In this document: positions 17,226 through 26,584 of the stretch, in pieces
Layout of the letters: every line of letters begins with the position of its first letter
How positions within the stretch are numbered: the stretch's first letter is position 1
DNA from: Acidobacteriota bacterium
Lineage (GTDB): Bacteria > Acidobacteriota > Terriglobia > Bryobacterales > Bryobacteraceae
Reading direction: 5' to 3'
Assembly: GCA_014584705.1 (NCBI GenBank)
Contig: JACTMJ010000021.1
Coordinates: 124,001 to 188,000, forward strand
Length of the DNA stretch: 64,000 bases
Notes under the pieces: model-generated
What the model saw: only the letters and a program-made list of their open reading frames with translations
Told to the model about the DNA's origin: nothing
Database searches by the model: none
Translations under genes and position numbers: made by a program

Positions 17226-17762
17226 TTAGCGGCTGATCTTCGGTCTGCCGCACGCCTGCACGGCGGCCGTCGGATCGATCGCCGTGCTGCCTTCTTCAAT
17301 AAAGTTGATCCGGCCGTCCTCGCCCACGACAAAGGTTGCGCGGTTCGCGAAACCGCGATCCTTGTTCAGGACGCCATACTTCTCCGATACGCCGCGCATG
17401 AAATCGCTGAGCATCGGAACCGGGGTTTTCAAGACCTCCGTCGCCCAATAGCGGAGCGACGGCAGATTGTCCGTGCTGATGGTGAAAACTTTCGCGCCCG
17501 TGCCCTCAAATTTTGCGATACCGTCCCGGTACGCTTGCATTTCCTTCGTTCAACCACCGCTAAATGCGGCCGGAAAGAAAGCCAGGACAACGGTGTTCTT
17601 GCCGCGAAAACTGGATAGTGTGACGTCGGAGCCGTCGGTGGCCTTCAGCGTGAAATCAGGCGCCATATCGCCCACCTTCAGGTGAGTCTTGGGCGGAGAC
17701 TGCGCGCTGCCGATGCCTACGCTGAGCAGCAATGCGGCGCTCAAGAGTAGCAATGTACGCAT
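17226..17762 (-). CDS. secreted peroxiredoxin with in-frame TGA (selenocysteine) at the active site
   Basis: The frame reads an AhpC/TSA-type peroxiredoxin of 178 residues if the TGA at 17550-17552 is translated. Residues 1-20 are a signal peptide; GDMAPDFTLKATDG (31-44) is the family start. The TGA is codon 71 in the segment AFFPAAFSGG-U-TKEMQAYRDG, exactly where relatives have the peroxidatic Cys (FTxGCTKE). After it the protein continues without damage to the natural end, with Cys171 as a possible resolving residue. A SECIS-like hairpin starts 16 nt after the TGA. This supports selenocysteine insertion over a nonsense mutation. It would reduce peroxides outside the cytoplasm. No sel genes are in the window, so decoding capacity is inferred. 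Confidence 0.8.
17515..17534 (-). promoter_or_regulatory. SECIS-like hairpin for UGA decoding
   Basis: On the minus strand, GCG-UACC pairs with GGUA-(U)-CGC: seven base pairs with one bulged U and a five-nt loop GGGAC. The loop begins 22 nt after the UGA with two G residues. Known bacterial SECIS elements have a short stem and a G among the first two loop bases about 16-37 nt after the UGA, so this fits. Confidence 0.7.
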
Positions 17763-17861
17763 GGAGTATTCGAATCCCAGAAAAGATTTCGCTCCGCCGG
17801 AGACGGAACGTTGTCTCGATTGTAGCTCACGCCAATCGCAATCACAGCGGGGACCCCGCGC

Positions 17862-18998
17862 TTACCAGGGCGCCCAATTGAGCAGCCGCTTGGCATTGTT
17901 CCGGTACAGCGCTTCGAGCACGGAATCCGGCAGATCCAGCCCATAATAGGGCCACCAGATCCGGCCCGGCATGAATTCGTCCGCCGTTTCGAGCAGCCGC
18001 CACCAGCCCCGGTACATCTCGGCGTCGCGCTCCATGTCGGTGCCAAAGAGTACGCGGTCTTTGTACTTCGACAGGAAAGCCGCGGCGGTGCGGGGCTGTC
18101 TTCCGATCTCGTAGTCGCGCGCGGAAATGTCCAGATACAGGTTCGGGAAACGGTCCAGCGCCTTGCCAAGGCTCGCGAGGTTGTTGCCATGGTTGCTGAG
18201 ATGGCAGGCAATGAAGAGGGTTTTCGGATGGCGCAGCAGCAGGCGATCCCGGCTGGCCAGAAGATCCTCATAGGAGAGAACGTCTTTGCCGTAGAGATTG
18301 AAGGTCTGAAAATCCGGGGTCCGTTCCTGATGCGGGCCGAGCGGCTGCCAGGCTGAAGGATGATCGGCAATGTGCATGTTCACCGGCATCTTAAGGCGCG
18401 CGCACGCCTCCCACGCAAGGTCCAGGCGCGGGTCGTCGAAGTGCAATCGCTTTCCCTTCGGCAGCGAAGCCTCCTGAATCCCGGAACCCTTGTCGGTGAT
18501 CTCTCCGATGCCCCGCGCGCCCATCTGGTAGCAGCGCTCCACGCCCGCCGCAACCCGCTTCGGGTAGCCGGGATCGTCGATATTCTCCGTGTCGAGCGAG
18601 CACCACAATTGAAAACGATCCCGGTGCGGGGCGAACAGCGCAATCTGCATGGCAAACGCATCCCCATAAGCATCCGTGAAAACGACGCTGTATTCCACGC
18701 CAACTTCGTCCATGGTGCGCACCCACGCGTCGACGTCGGCCGCCGTCCGGATGTGGCTCATCCCGCTGTGGGTGTGGGCATCGATCACCGGAAAGCGCGC
18801 CTTCGCGATGTTCGTGACGGGAACCACTAGCGACGAATCCGGCTTGTAGTCCTTGAGCAGTACGGAATCCATCGGGCCGGGCTTCACCCGGATGCCAAAC
18901 TTCATCTCCGGTTCGGCCGGAGCGGATTGCGCGGTGAGCGCGGGAATGATCGCAAGCAGCACGGCGGCCGCCGCAAGCGCGATAGCGGGAATGTTCAT
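17862..18998 (-). CDS. secreted amidohydrolase-2 family hydrolase
   Basis: The 378-residue product starts at ATG 18998, giving a signal peptide (MNIPAIALAAAAVLLAIIPA, cleavage near residue 24). A longer open frame upstream adds no recognisable sequence. The TIM-barrel metal motif HTH follows IDAHTHSG, with later His residues in NMHIADHP and IACHLSNHG, and Asp in LFGTDMERD. This matches amidohydrolase family 2 (ACMSD-like decarboxylases and hydrolases). The substrate is unknown. The gene lies between the peroxiredoxin and the kinase-FGE gene, on the same strand as both. Confidence 0.85.
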   Translation of the reverse strand: MNIPAIALAAAAVLLAIIPALTAQSAPAEPEMKFGIRVKPGPMDSVLLKDYKPDSSLVVPVTNIAKARFPVIDAHTHSGMSHIRTAADVDAWVRTMDEVGVEYSVVFTDAYGDAFAMQIALFAPHRDRFQLWCSLDTENIDDPGYPKRVAAGVERCYQMGARGIGEITDKGSGIQEASLPKGKRLHFDDPRLDLAWEACARLKMPVNMHIADHPSAWQPLGPHQERTPDFQTFNLYGKDVLSYEDLLASRDRLLLRHPKTLFIACHLSNHGNNLASLGKALDRFPNLYLDISARDYEIGRQPRTAAAFLSKYKDRVLFGTDMERDAEMYRGWWRLLETADEFMPGRIWWPYYGLDLPDSVLEALYRNNAKRLLNWAPW

Positions 18999-19071
18999 CA
19001 AGGTTCGCCTCGTTGGAAGATCGTATCCGAAAATTTGCGGTATCGGGGGAATCCGCGCGGTTCCCAGCCTA

Positions 19072-21048
19072 TCACCGCGAACCGGTGACGGCGGCCGAGC
19101 TCGGATCACCCTGGTCAGGATCTTTCACGCAGCGGAATCCGATTGCCGGGTCCGCCAGACGCGCGGGAACGGCCGCAAACTCCACATTCACATTCCGGGG
19201 CAATGGCGCGTTATAGCCTCCCCCTCGGATGGAATACCAGGGCTCCGTTAAGGTGGGCGGCGGATTCAGCAACGTCTGAAAATGCGCCAGGGCCTCCGCC
19301 GAGGGCGTACGTGGATCTTTCACAAACTCCCAGACGTTCCCCGCGAGGTTCAGCACGCCGATGGGGCTCGCGCCTTCCGGATGGGAATTCACCGGAGCCG
19401 GGCCGTCCGGCCGCCCATCCGGATTGTCCGCCACTACGGCCCGCGATGGGTTGTGCTCGTTCCCCCAGGGATACAGATTCGAGCCTCCGCCCCTGGCGGC
19501 CTTCTCCCATTCCTGCGCGGTTGGAATCCGCTTCCCCGCCCATTCCGCGAATTCCTGGGCATCAAGGTAAGTGATGTTGGTAACCGGAAAATCCGGTTTC
19601 GCCTGCGGAAAACCCGTTGGGAGCGGCTTGCCCCGCGCGGCGCAAAACGCCATGTAGGCGCGATTGCTCACCTCGGTCTCGTCGATGTAATACGCGGGAA
19701 GCGTCACCTCCGCCTTGTCCGGTCCGAAGGGGAACGGCCCGGCGGGAATCAGCAGCATTCGTCCGGTGCTGGTATCCAGGGTCTTGGCCAGTGTTTTCTC
19801 CACCGGTCCTTTTGGTTCCGTGCCCGGGCCTTCCGAAACCGGCTTCATAAACTGCCAGGCGACCCCCGCAAGGATCAGCACGCCAAGCACGGCCGCCCCG
19901 GCAAAGAGCCAAAACCGGGAACCGCTCTTGGGTTCCACCGGCAACGGCTTCGCAATCGCGCCGGAATCGGCCGGTTTCGCTTCCGCCGGTTGGGGTGCCG
20001 GGGAGACAGGCCCGGAGGGTGGCGGTTGCGATGCGCGGGAAGGCGCGGCCGGGGACGGCGTCGACCTGCCGGGCGCTGGCGGCGCGGACACATTGGCGGC
20101 GGTGACGTCCGCCATCGTTTCGCTTGATTCGCCGTTTGAATGCGCGTTAAGCCGGGTCTCTAATTCATCCGGCGTCAGCAGCATTTTCGTCGCGCCCAGG
20201 CCCGCGACCGGCATCTCCCCGCTGGCAACCTCCTTGATGCGGCGCAGATGCTCAATCACTTCGTCGAAGCTCCGCGGGCGTCGCGCCGGGTCCTTTTGCG
20301 TGCACGCCGCCACCAACTCCATCAGGCCATCCGGTGGGTTCGATTGGAGCAGGGCCGAGAGATTAAGCGGCTCCTTGAGGATCTTATAGAAAATCTGCTG
20401 GATGGAATCCGCTTCAATCGGTCGGACTCCCGTGAATAATTCGAACATCAGGATGCCGTAGGAATAGATATCCACCAGGTAGGTGATTCCCTGCCCCGTC
20501 ACCTGCTCTGGAGCCATGTAATAAGGCGTGCCCAGTGTATAACCGGCTTTCGTGATGCTGAGTTCATCGATCTTGGCGATCCCGAAATCGATCAGCTTCA
20601 CCACGCCGGTATTACTAATATGGATATTATCCGGCTTGATATCCCGGTGAATGATCTTTTCGGAGTGAATAAACTGTAACGCCTTCGCGCCCTCGATGGC
20701 GATTTCGAGCTTCCGCTGCGTATCGCCCGCCTTCTTCTCCGTAATCAGGCTGCGAAGATCGTTGCCGCGCAGGAACTCCATCACCATGAATGGCCGGTCC
20801 TGCTCCTGGCCGTAGTCGTAGACGGCGATCACATTGGGGTGGCCGCTAATTCGCCCGGCAGTCTGCGCTTCCACCAGAAATCGCTGGCGGACATCTTCGT
20901 TCGCGGCGCCTTCGGGAGTGAGCACCTTTACCGCCACAATGCGGCCAATCACCGTGTCCCTGGCGCGATAGACGTGCGACATGCCGCCGCCCAGGAACTC
21001 AATCAACTCATACCGGCCGAAGCGATGGGGTAGCGCCCAGGAACTCAT
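19072..21048 (-). CDS. Ser/Thr protein kinase fused to an extracytoplasmic FGE/SUMF1-like domain
   Basis: The 658-residue product has an N-terminal Hanks-type kinase (about 12-275) with ATP lysine Lys41, the HRDIKPDN catalytic loop (Asp136) and DFG (154-156), all intact. A Pro/Ala-rich linker follows, then one transmembrane helix (FWLFAGAAVLGVLILAGVAW, about 385-405), and a C-terminal formylglycine-generating-enzyme-type domain (about 430-640; motifs IPAGPFPFG, DETEVSNRAYMAFC, NLAGNVWEF, GFRCV). The FGE-like part should lie outside the membrane, so it is probably a binding or sensing module rather than a sulfatase activator. PknB-FGE fusions are common in this phylum. Confidence 0.92.
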   Translation of the reverse strand: MSSWALPHRFGRYELIEFLGGGMSHVYRARDTVIGRIVAVKVLTPEGAANEDVRQRFLVEAQTAGRISGHPNVIAVYDYGQEQDRPFMVMEFLRGNDLRSLITEKKAGDTQRKLEIAIEGAKALQFIHSEKIIHRDIKPDNIHISNTGVVKLIDFGIAKIDELSITKAGYTLGTPYYMAPEQVTGQGITYLVDIYSYGILMFELFTGVRPIEADSIQQIFYKILKEPLNLSALLQSNPPDGLMELVAACTQKDPARRPRSFDEVIEHLRRIKEVASGEMPVAGLGATKMLLTPDELETRLNAHSNGESSETMADVTAANVSAPPAPGRSTPSPAAPSRASQPPPSGPVSPAPQPAEAKPADSGAIAKPLPVEPKSGSRFWLFAGAAVLGVLILAGVAWQFMKPVSEGPGTEPKGPVEKTLAKTLDTSTGRMLLIPAGPFPFGPDKAEVTLPAYYIDETEVSNRAYMAFCAARGKPLPTGFPQAKPDFPVTNITYLDAQEFAEWAGKRIPTAQEWEKAARGGGSNLYPWGNEHNPSRAVVADNPDGRPDGPAPVNSHPEGASPIGVLNLAGNVWEFVKDPRTPSAEALAHFQTLLNPPPTLTEPWYSIRGGGYNAPLPRNVNVEFAAVPARLADPAIGFRCVKDPDQGDPSSAAVTGSR

Positions 21049-21219
21049 TCTCTGTATTCTACCCGCTCAATTCTCTCCGGACTGCGGGAACTTCGTCGCA
21101 GGGAAACTAAATTCTTCCGAAGACGCAATTCCTCCACCCGACCCGAACCTTCCTGCCCGTGAAGCCTCGGAGGGATTCGCGGCATCTAACCGATTGCATT
21201 CCACATGCGAGGAGGGTTC

Positions 21220-22092
21220 ATGAGCGGTCTGAAGCAGGTGAGCGGCATTCACGCCCCCGGTTCGTCATACTGGGTAGGCGATGGGTTTCCCGTCCGCAAT
21301 TTGTTCCCGTCAAACGGCGTGAGCGAGGCGGTGAACCCGTTCCTGATGTTCGACTATGCCGGGCCCGCCACCTTCGCGCCATCCGACAAACCGCGCGGCG
21401 TCGAAGAGCATCCGCATCGCGGATTTGAAACCGTCACCATCGCCTATCAGGGCTCCGTGGACCACCGCGATTCTTCCGGCAATGCTGGCAGCATCGGACC
21501 TGGAGACGTCCAGTGGATGACCGCCGCCTCCGGTGTCGTCCACGAGGAGAAGCACGGGAAGGCCTTTACCGAAGCGGGCGGCACGTTTGAAGTCGTGCAG
21601 CTTTGGGTGAACCTGCCCGCGGCTCACAAGATGTCCGCGCCCCGCTACCAGGCGATCGTCAATGCGGATATCCCCGTCGTCGCCCTCGGCGAAGGAGCGT
21701 CCGCGCGCGTCATCGCCGGCACTCTTCGCGGCGTTCGCGGACCGGCTCACACCGTCACTCCCGTCGGTCTCTTTGACTTGCGTCTCTCGGGCGGCGGGAA
21801 ATGTCGCGTTGAGATTCCAGAGGGCCACAATGCCGCGGTCGCGCTTCTCTCCGGAGATGTGCTGCTGAACGGCTCGTCCGCCCTCAAGGGCGACGCCAGG
21901 ATCGCCATCCTCGGCCGCGAAGGGAACGCTGTGGAACTCGAAGCACTGGCCGATTCGAAACTGCTGATCCTCTCCGGCGAGCCGATTAACGAACCCGTCG
22001 TCAGCCACGGCCCCTTCGTCATGAATACCCAGGAAGAGATTCGGCAGGCCTTCGCCGACTACCGTTCCGGCCGGATGGGCCACTTGAGCTGA
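21220..22092 (+). CDS. pirin family protein
   Basis: This 290-residue bicupin belongs to the pirin family. ATG 21220 is chosen because GAGGAGGG lies 4-11 nt before it; an ATG 15 nt upstream overlaps that site. The N-terminal cupin has the metal ligands in EEHPHRGFETVTI and the later HEEKH segment; the C-terminal cupin is poorer. Bacterial pirins include quercetin dioxygenases and regulators of central metabolism, and the actual role here is unknown. The gene stands alone, upstream of the TonB receptor. Confidence 0.93.
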   Translation: MSGLKQVSGIHAPGSSYWVGDGFPVRNLFPSNGVSEAVNPFLMFDYAGPATFAPSDKPRGVEEHPHRGFETVTIAYQGSVDHRDSSGNAGSIGPGDVQWMTAASGVVHEEKHGKAFTEAGGTFEVVQLWVNLPAAHKMSAPRYQAIVNADIPVVALGEGASARVIAGTLRGVRGPAHTVTPVGLFDLRLSGGGKCRVEIPEGHNAAVALLSGDVLLNGSSALKGDARIAILGREGNAVELEALADSKLLILSGEPINEPVVSHGPFVMNTQEEIRQAFADYRSGRMGHLS

Positions 22093-22305
22093 TCTCCACT
22101 GGCACCGATACAAACCTGCGATCGAAACCCCGCCGGACGGAAGCGCTCAGCCTCCCCCGCGCTCGCCGTGCCTGCGCCCGCACGCCCATCGCACAAGCCA
22201 ACCAACCGCCCGGCTTGGCTCACAATTACGAATACTTAATCAGCAGAGATTTGTATTGTATTAGGACCGCTTCTCAGATAGCATTCTGCTCAAGGGGGGG
22301 TCTTT

Positions 22306-25300
22306 ATGAAGCATCTAAAGGCTTCTATTACATTACTTGCGCTTCTTTTCGCTGTATCTTCCGGGTACGGCCAGGCGGTATCCGGTACTCTATTAGGCAC
22401 GGTAACCGACCAAAGCGGGGCGATTGTCCCGTCCGCCAAAGTCACTCTCACCGCCCAAGGTACGGGCGTTAGCCGTTCGACCGAAACCACGAATGCCGGT
22501 TACTATGCCTTCGCGGACCTGGCTCCCGGCACCTATTCGGTCAGTATCGAAATGCAGGGTTTCAAGCGCAGCGTGCGCCAGAATGTCCAGGTGCTGGTGA
22601 ATACCACCGTCCGCGTGGACATGCAATTGCAAACCGGCGACGTCGCCGAAAGTATCGAAGTCTCCGCGGAAGCGGCCATCCTTCAAACAGATCGTACCGA
22701 TACCGGCCGCAAGATCGAAGTCGAGCAGCTGGCCGACATGCCCTTGGGCACCAACCGCAATTTTCAGAGCCTGTTGAATCTGGTGCCGGGAACGACGCGC
22801 GCCTTCCGCCCGCACTCGGTCTTCTTCAATGCGCAGGATAGCCTCTCGACGCAGGTGAACGGGCAATCGCGGCTCGCCAACAATGTGCAGCTGGAAGGGA
22901 TTGACAACAACCACCGCACCGGCCTGCTCACCGCCCTCATCCCACCCATTGAGGCGCTCGAAACCGTGGATATCACCACCAGCAACTATGAAGCCTCCCT
23001 GGGGCGCGCCGGGGGTGCGGTTACCAACGTGCTCCTCAAATCCGGCACGAACGAATTTCATGGCAGCGCCTTCGCCTTCAACCGGGTGAGCGCTCTTGCC
23101 GCCAAGGCATTCCTCACCACCACGAAGCCGCTTACGGTCTACAACTACTTCGGCGGCACCTTTGGCGGACCGATTATCAAGAACAAGACCTTCTTCTTCG
23201 GCGACTACCTCCGGGTGACCGACCATCGCGGGCAAACGGACCGCCTGACCATCCCCACCGCTGCCTTCCGTTCCGGAGATTTTTCCGGAATGACTACCTT
23301 GATCTACGACCCCACAACCGGAACCGCGGCCGGAGCCGGGCGAATTCCCTTCACGGGCAATCGTATCCCCGACGCCCGCATCAGCCCCATCGCCAAGCGC
23401 ATTCTCGCGCTGGTGCCCGGAACCACGCTCCCGGGCACCGGGATCAATTACGAGTACAATTCCACGCTGGTGAAGGATACGGACAGCTTCGACGTGAAGG
23501 TGGATCACAACCAGAGCGACGCGGACCGCTTCAGCGTGCGCTACAGCTTCCAGCGCCCCACCGTCTTTGACCCGCCTTCGTTCGGCGCGGCCGGCGGCCC
23601 GCACGGCGGAGGTTTCTCCGGCAGTGGCGTGCAGAAAGCACAGAATGGTGCGATCAACTACAACCGCCTGTTCAGCCCGACTTTGATCTCCGAGTTCCGC
23701 TTGGGCGTCAACCGCTATCGCAACGACGCGCAGCAGGTGGACTATGGCACCAATGCCAGCGAAGCCATCGGCATCCCGGGCGTGAATCTCGACGCCTGGA
23801 CGAGCGGCTTGGTGAACATTGACATCACCGGCTTCTCAAACCCGGTGGTCGGCTATTCGGCCTCCCTGCCCTGGATCCGTTCCGAGACGAACTTCAATTT
23901 CGTCAATACCTGGACGAAGACCTGGAACACGCATACGACCAAGTTTGGCGCGGATATCCGCCGCCTTCGCGACGATCTGCTGCAAACCCAAACGCAAAAT
24001 CCACGGGGAATCTTCCGCTTCCGCCAAGGCCAGACCAGTTGCAGCGGCAACTGTGGCGGCAACTCCACGTCCGCGGGATTCGCCAACGCTTTCGCATCGT
24101 TTCTGCTCGATCTGCCTAACGATACGGGCCGCGATCTCGCGGTGATTTTCCCCGCCTGGAGGCAGACGCAGTATTTCCTGTTCGTCCATGACAAGTGGCA
24201 GGTCAACCCCAAACTGACGCTCGATTACGGCATTCGCTGGGAGTTTTACCAACCGGCCACGCCGCGCTTCAAGGGCGGCTTCTCCAACTACAACGCGGAC
24301 CTGAACCAGTTGGAGGTCGCCGGCTACGGGAAAGTTCCGATGGATCTCGGCATGAAGGCGAACTACAAGAACTTCGCCCCCCGCCTTGGCCTCGCATACC
24401 GCCTCACGGAGAAGGACGTCATCCGCATGGGCTTCGGCATCAGCTTTCTGCCCTTCGCGGACAACACCTATGCCTACAACTTCCCGGTCAAGCAGAACAA
24501 CACGTTTAACGGCTTGAACTCGTTCTCGCCGGCGATTCTCGGCGACGGCCGCATTGCTTCCATGGCGAACGGTTTTCCACCGCCGATCGCGGCCGTAATT
24601 CCGGATTCCGGAATCATCACCAACCCACAGAAGCAGCAGTACGATGTGATCGATACCAACTTCGAGGAAGGCTACGTGCAATCCTGGAACCTCGCCTATC
24701 AGCGGGCGTTGCCGAAGAACTTCACCTTCGAAGCGGCTTACGTCGGCAACAAGGCCGTTGGCGTGCCGACGCCCATTCTGCTCAACCCCGGCCTGATCCT
24801 GGGCGCGGGAGCGGCGGGTCGGCCGTACTTCGCCGAGTATGGCCGGAACGTGAACACCAACCTCCGCTTCGCCTCCGGCGATAGTGAATATAACGCGCTG
24901 CAGATCAAGGTGGACAAGCGCTATTCGAACGGCTTCCTGCTCACCACGGCCTATACCTGGAGCAGGGCGATGGCCAATGGCGGCGACGACAACGGGGGGC
25001 GCGCGTGGTACATCAACCCGGAACGCAATTGGGCGCGCGCGGGCTTTGACCGCCGCCACTCCTTCGTGCAGAGCTACATTTACGAACTGCCCTTCGGCAA
25101 GGGAAAGCATTTTCTGCAATCCGGGCCGGGGGCATGGGTCCTGGGCGGCTGGCAGTTGAACGGCATTCTCACTCTGATGAGCGGGAATGCGATCAACTTC
25201 AGTTCCACCGCACCGAACAACGCACCGGGCAACGCGCAGACGCCGAACGTGAACGGTCGCTTCAAGGTGCTGGGCGCGGTGAACGACAGCCCCTGGTTTG

Positions 25301-25584
25301 ATACCAGCGTCTTTTCCGCCCCGGCCGCCAACACCTTCGGCAACGTGGGGCGCAACGCCGCATCCGGACCGAACTTCTACAATTTGGACGCCTCGCTCTT
25401 CCGGAACATCCAGATTACGGAGCGGTACAAACTGGAGTTCCGCGCCGAAGCGTTCGCCTTGCCGAACTCGCCGGGTTGGCAGCTCAACAACCCGAATACG
25501 AACGTGAACGACCCGAATTTCGGGAAAGTTCGCGGCTCCGGCGGCAACCGTTCTCTCCAATTGGGGCTACGTCTGCTGTTCTGA
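22306..25584 (+). CDS. TonB-dependent receptor with N-terminal carboxypeptidase-regulatory domain (Oar-like)
   Basis: This outer-membrane receptor has 1092 residues. A signal peptide (about 1-23) is followed by an Ig-like CarboxypepD_reg domain (about 28-110, GTVTDQSGAIVPSAKV), a plug domain (about 120-240) and a beta-barrel ending in an aromatic strand (QLGLRLLF), as required for outer-membrane insertion. The ribosome-binding site is a run of Gs just before the ATG. This large Oar-like type occurs in many copies in Acidobacteriota and is thought to import oligosaccharides or peptides; the ligand is unknown. No transporter or hydrolase partner is adjacent. Confidence 0.94.
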   Translation: MKHLKASITLLALLFAVSSGYGQAVSGTLLGTVTDQSGAIVPSAKVTLTAQGTGVSRSTETTNAGYYAFADLAPGTYSVSIEMQGFKRSVRQNVQVLVNTTVRVDMQLQTGDVAESIEVSAEAAILQTDRTDTGRKIEVEQLADMPLGTNRNFQSLLNLVPGTTRAFRPHSVFFNAQDSLSTQVNGQSRLANNVQLEGIDNNHRTGLLTALIPPIEALETVDITTSNYEASLGRAGGAVTNVLLKSGTNEFHGSAFAFNRVSALAAKAFLTTTKPLTVYNYFGGTFGGPIIKNKTFFFGDYLRVTDHRGQTDRLTIPTAAFRSGDFSGMTTLIYDPTTGTAAGAGRIPFTGNRIPDARISPIAKRILALVPGTTLPGTGINYEYNSTLVKDTDSFDVKVDHNQSDADRFSVRYSFQRPTVFDPPSFGAAGGPHGGGFSGSGVQKAQNGAINYNRLFSPTLISEFRLGVNRYRNDAQQVDYGTNASEAIGIPGVNLDAWTSGLVNIDITGFSNPVVGYSASLPWIRSETNFNFVNTWTKTWNTHTTKFGADIRRLRDDLLQTQTQNPRGIFRFRQGQTSCSGNCGGNSTSAGFANAFASFLLDLPNDTGRDLAVIFPAWRQTQYFLFVHDKWQVNPKLTLDYGIRWEFYQPATPRFKGGFSNYNADLNQLEVAGYGKVPMDLGMKANYKNFAPRLGLAYRLTEKDVIRMGFGISFLPFADNTYAYNFPVKQNNTFNGLNSFSPAILGDGRIASMANGFPPPIAAVIPDSGIITNPQKQQYDVIDTNFEEGYVQSWNLAYQRALPKNFTFEAAYVGNKAVGVPTPILLNPGLILGAGAAGRPYFAEYGRNVNTNLRFASGDSEYNALQIKVDKRYSNGFLLTTAYTWSRAMANGGDDNGGRAWYINPERNWARAGFDRRHSFVQSYIYELPFGKGKHFLQSGPGAWVLGGWQLNGILTLMSGNAINFSSTAPNNAPGNAQTPNVNGRFKVLGAVNDSPWFDTSVFSAPAANTFGNVGRNAASGPNFYNLDASLFRNIQITERYKLEFRAEAFALPNSPGWQLNNPNTNVNDPNFGKVRGSGGNRSLQLGLRLLF

Positions 25585-25606
25585 GGCCGGCATCAAATTG
25601 CTTTGC

Positions 25607-26536
25607 TCAAAGGCAGGAGGGCGACTCACATGCGCCGCTCTCCTGCTTCTTGCGCTCAGCCAGCGTCGTCTCCGGCCATCTCTTCGCAAGGGCCCGGATG
25701 AAATCCGGGGAAGTGCCGCAGCAACCTCCCACGAAGTCCGCCCCGGCGGCCAGCAAGGCAGCGAGATGGGACGCGAAATCATCGGGCGTCGTCAGGTACC
25801 GGACTGTCCCGTTCGCCATCTCGGGTATCCCGGCGTTGGCCTTCATCCACAAGGGGAGTGTGGTGGCCGCGCGCATCCGTCGACAGATGTCGGCGAAGGA
25901 CTCAATCCCGTTGCCGCAATTGGCGCCCACGGCATCAGCACCCGCTTCTTCCATCGCAATGGCCGCCTGTTCGGGAGTGACGCCGCTCGTCGTGCGATCC
26001 CGCATTCCGCCGGCGAAAAACGCGAACGAAACAATCGTGGGGAGACCGGTTGCCTTCGCAGCCGAAAGGGCAATGCGTGCTTCTTCCAGATCGCCGAAAG
26101 TCTCCAGCAGCAGCGCGTCTGGCTGTGCGGAGGCCAGTGCCTCGCACTGCACGGAAAAACTTCGGCGGAGTTCCTCTTCGGTCACTTCGCCCGTCGCCAT
26201 TGTCTTGCCGCTGGGGCCAACCGAGGCGAACACGAAAGCTCCCGTGCGCACCGCCGCCTCTCGCGAGAGCCGAACGCCCTCCGTGTTGATCGCCGCCGTG
26301 CGCTCCGCCAATCCAAAACCCGCCAGAGCGAGCGGGCTGGCCCGAAACGTGTTCGTTAGCAGCACCCGGCTTCCAGCCTCGGCGTAGCTCCCGGCCACCG
26401 CGCGGACCGCCTCCGGATTGCTCAGGTTCCAGCCGTCCGCGCACTCGCCAATCGCGAGCCCTCGCGCCTGCAACTGCGTTCCCCACGCTCCGTCGCTCAG
26501 CAGCGGCCCTCCGGCAAACATTTCCCGGATTGTCAT
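25607..26536 (-). CDS. homocysteine S-methyltransferase family protein
   Basis: The 309-residue protein has a TIM barrel with the zinc cysteines of the family: GANCGNG in the middle and GGCCGTSP near the C-terminus. The N-terminal DGAWGTQLQARG corresponds to the family's start. Members move a methyl group from S-methylmethionine, betaine or methyltetrahydrofolate to homocysteine. Without the cobalamin domains of MetH, this resembles MmuM or a stand-alone homocysteine-binding domain. Methyl donor unknown. It is convergent with the TonB receptor, the stops being about 20 nt apart. Confidence 0.86.
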   Translation of the reverse strand: MTIREMFAGGPLLSDGAWGTQLQARGLAIGECADGWNLSNPEAVRAVAGSYAEAGSRVLLTNTFRASPLALAGFGLAERTAAINTEGVRLSREAAVRTGAFVFASVGPSGKTMATGEVTEEELRRSFSVQCEALASAQPDALLLETFGDLEEARIALSAAKATGLPTIVSFAFFAGGMRDRTTSGVTPEQAAIAMEEAGADAVGANCGNGIESFADICRRMRAATTLPLWMKANAGIPEMANGTVRYLTTPDDFASHLAALLAAGADFVGGCCGTSPDFIRALAKRWPETTLAERKKQESGACESPSCL

Positions 26537-26584
26537 GCGTGTATCGCCTTCAAGGCGTGCATGCGGAGTTCCGCCCGCCGGAGC

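Noticed and set aside
17550..17552. Peroxiredoxin as a simple pseudogene broken by a stop
   Set aside because: The only disruption is a TGA exactly at the active-site Cys column, with a SECIS-like hairpin and no other damage. A sequencing error is not excluded.
23836..25560. A 574-codon minus-strand open frame
   Set aside because: It is antisense to the TonB receptor, whose motifs are clear. Composition is Arg/Val-rich without domains.
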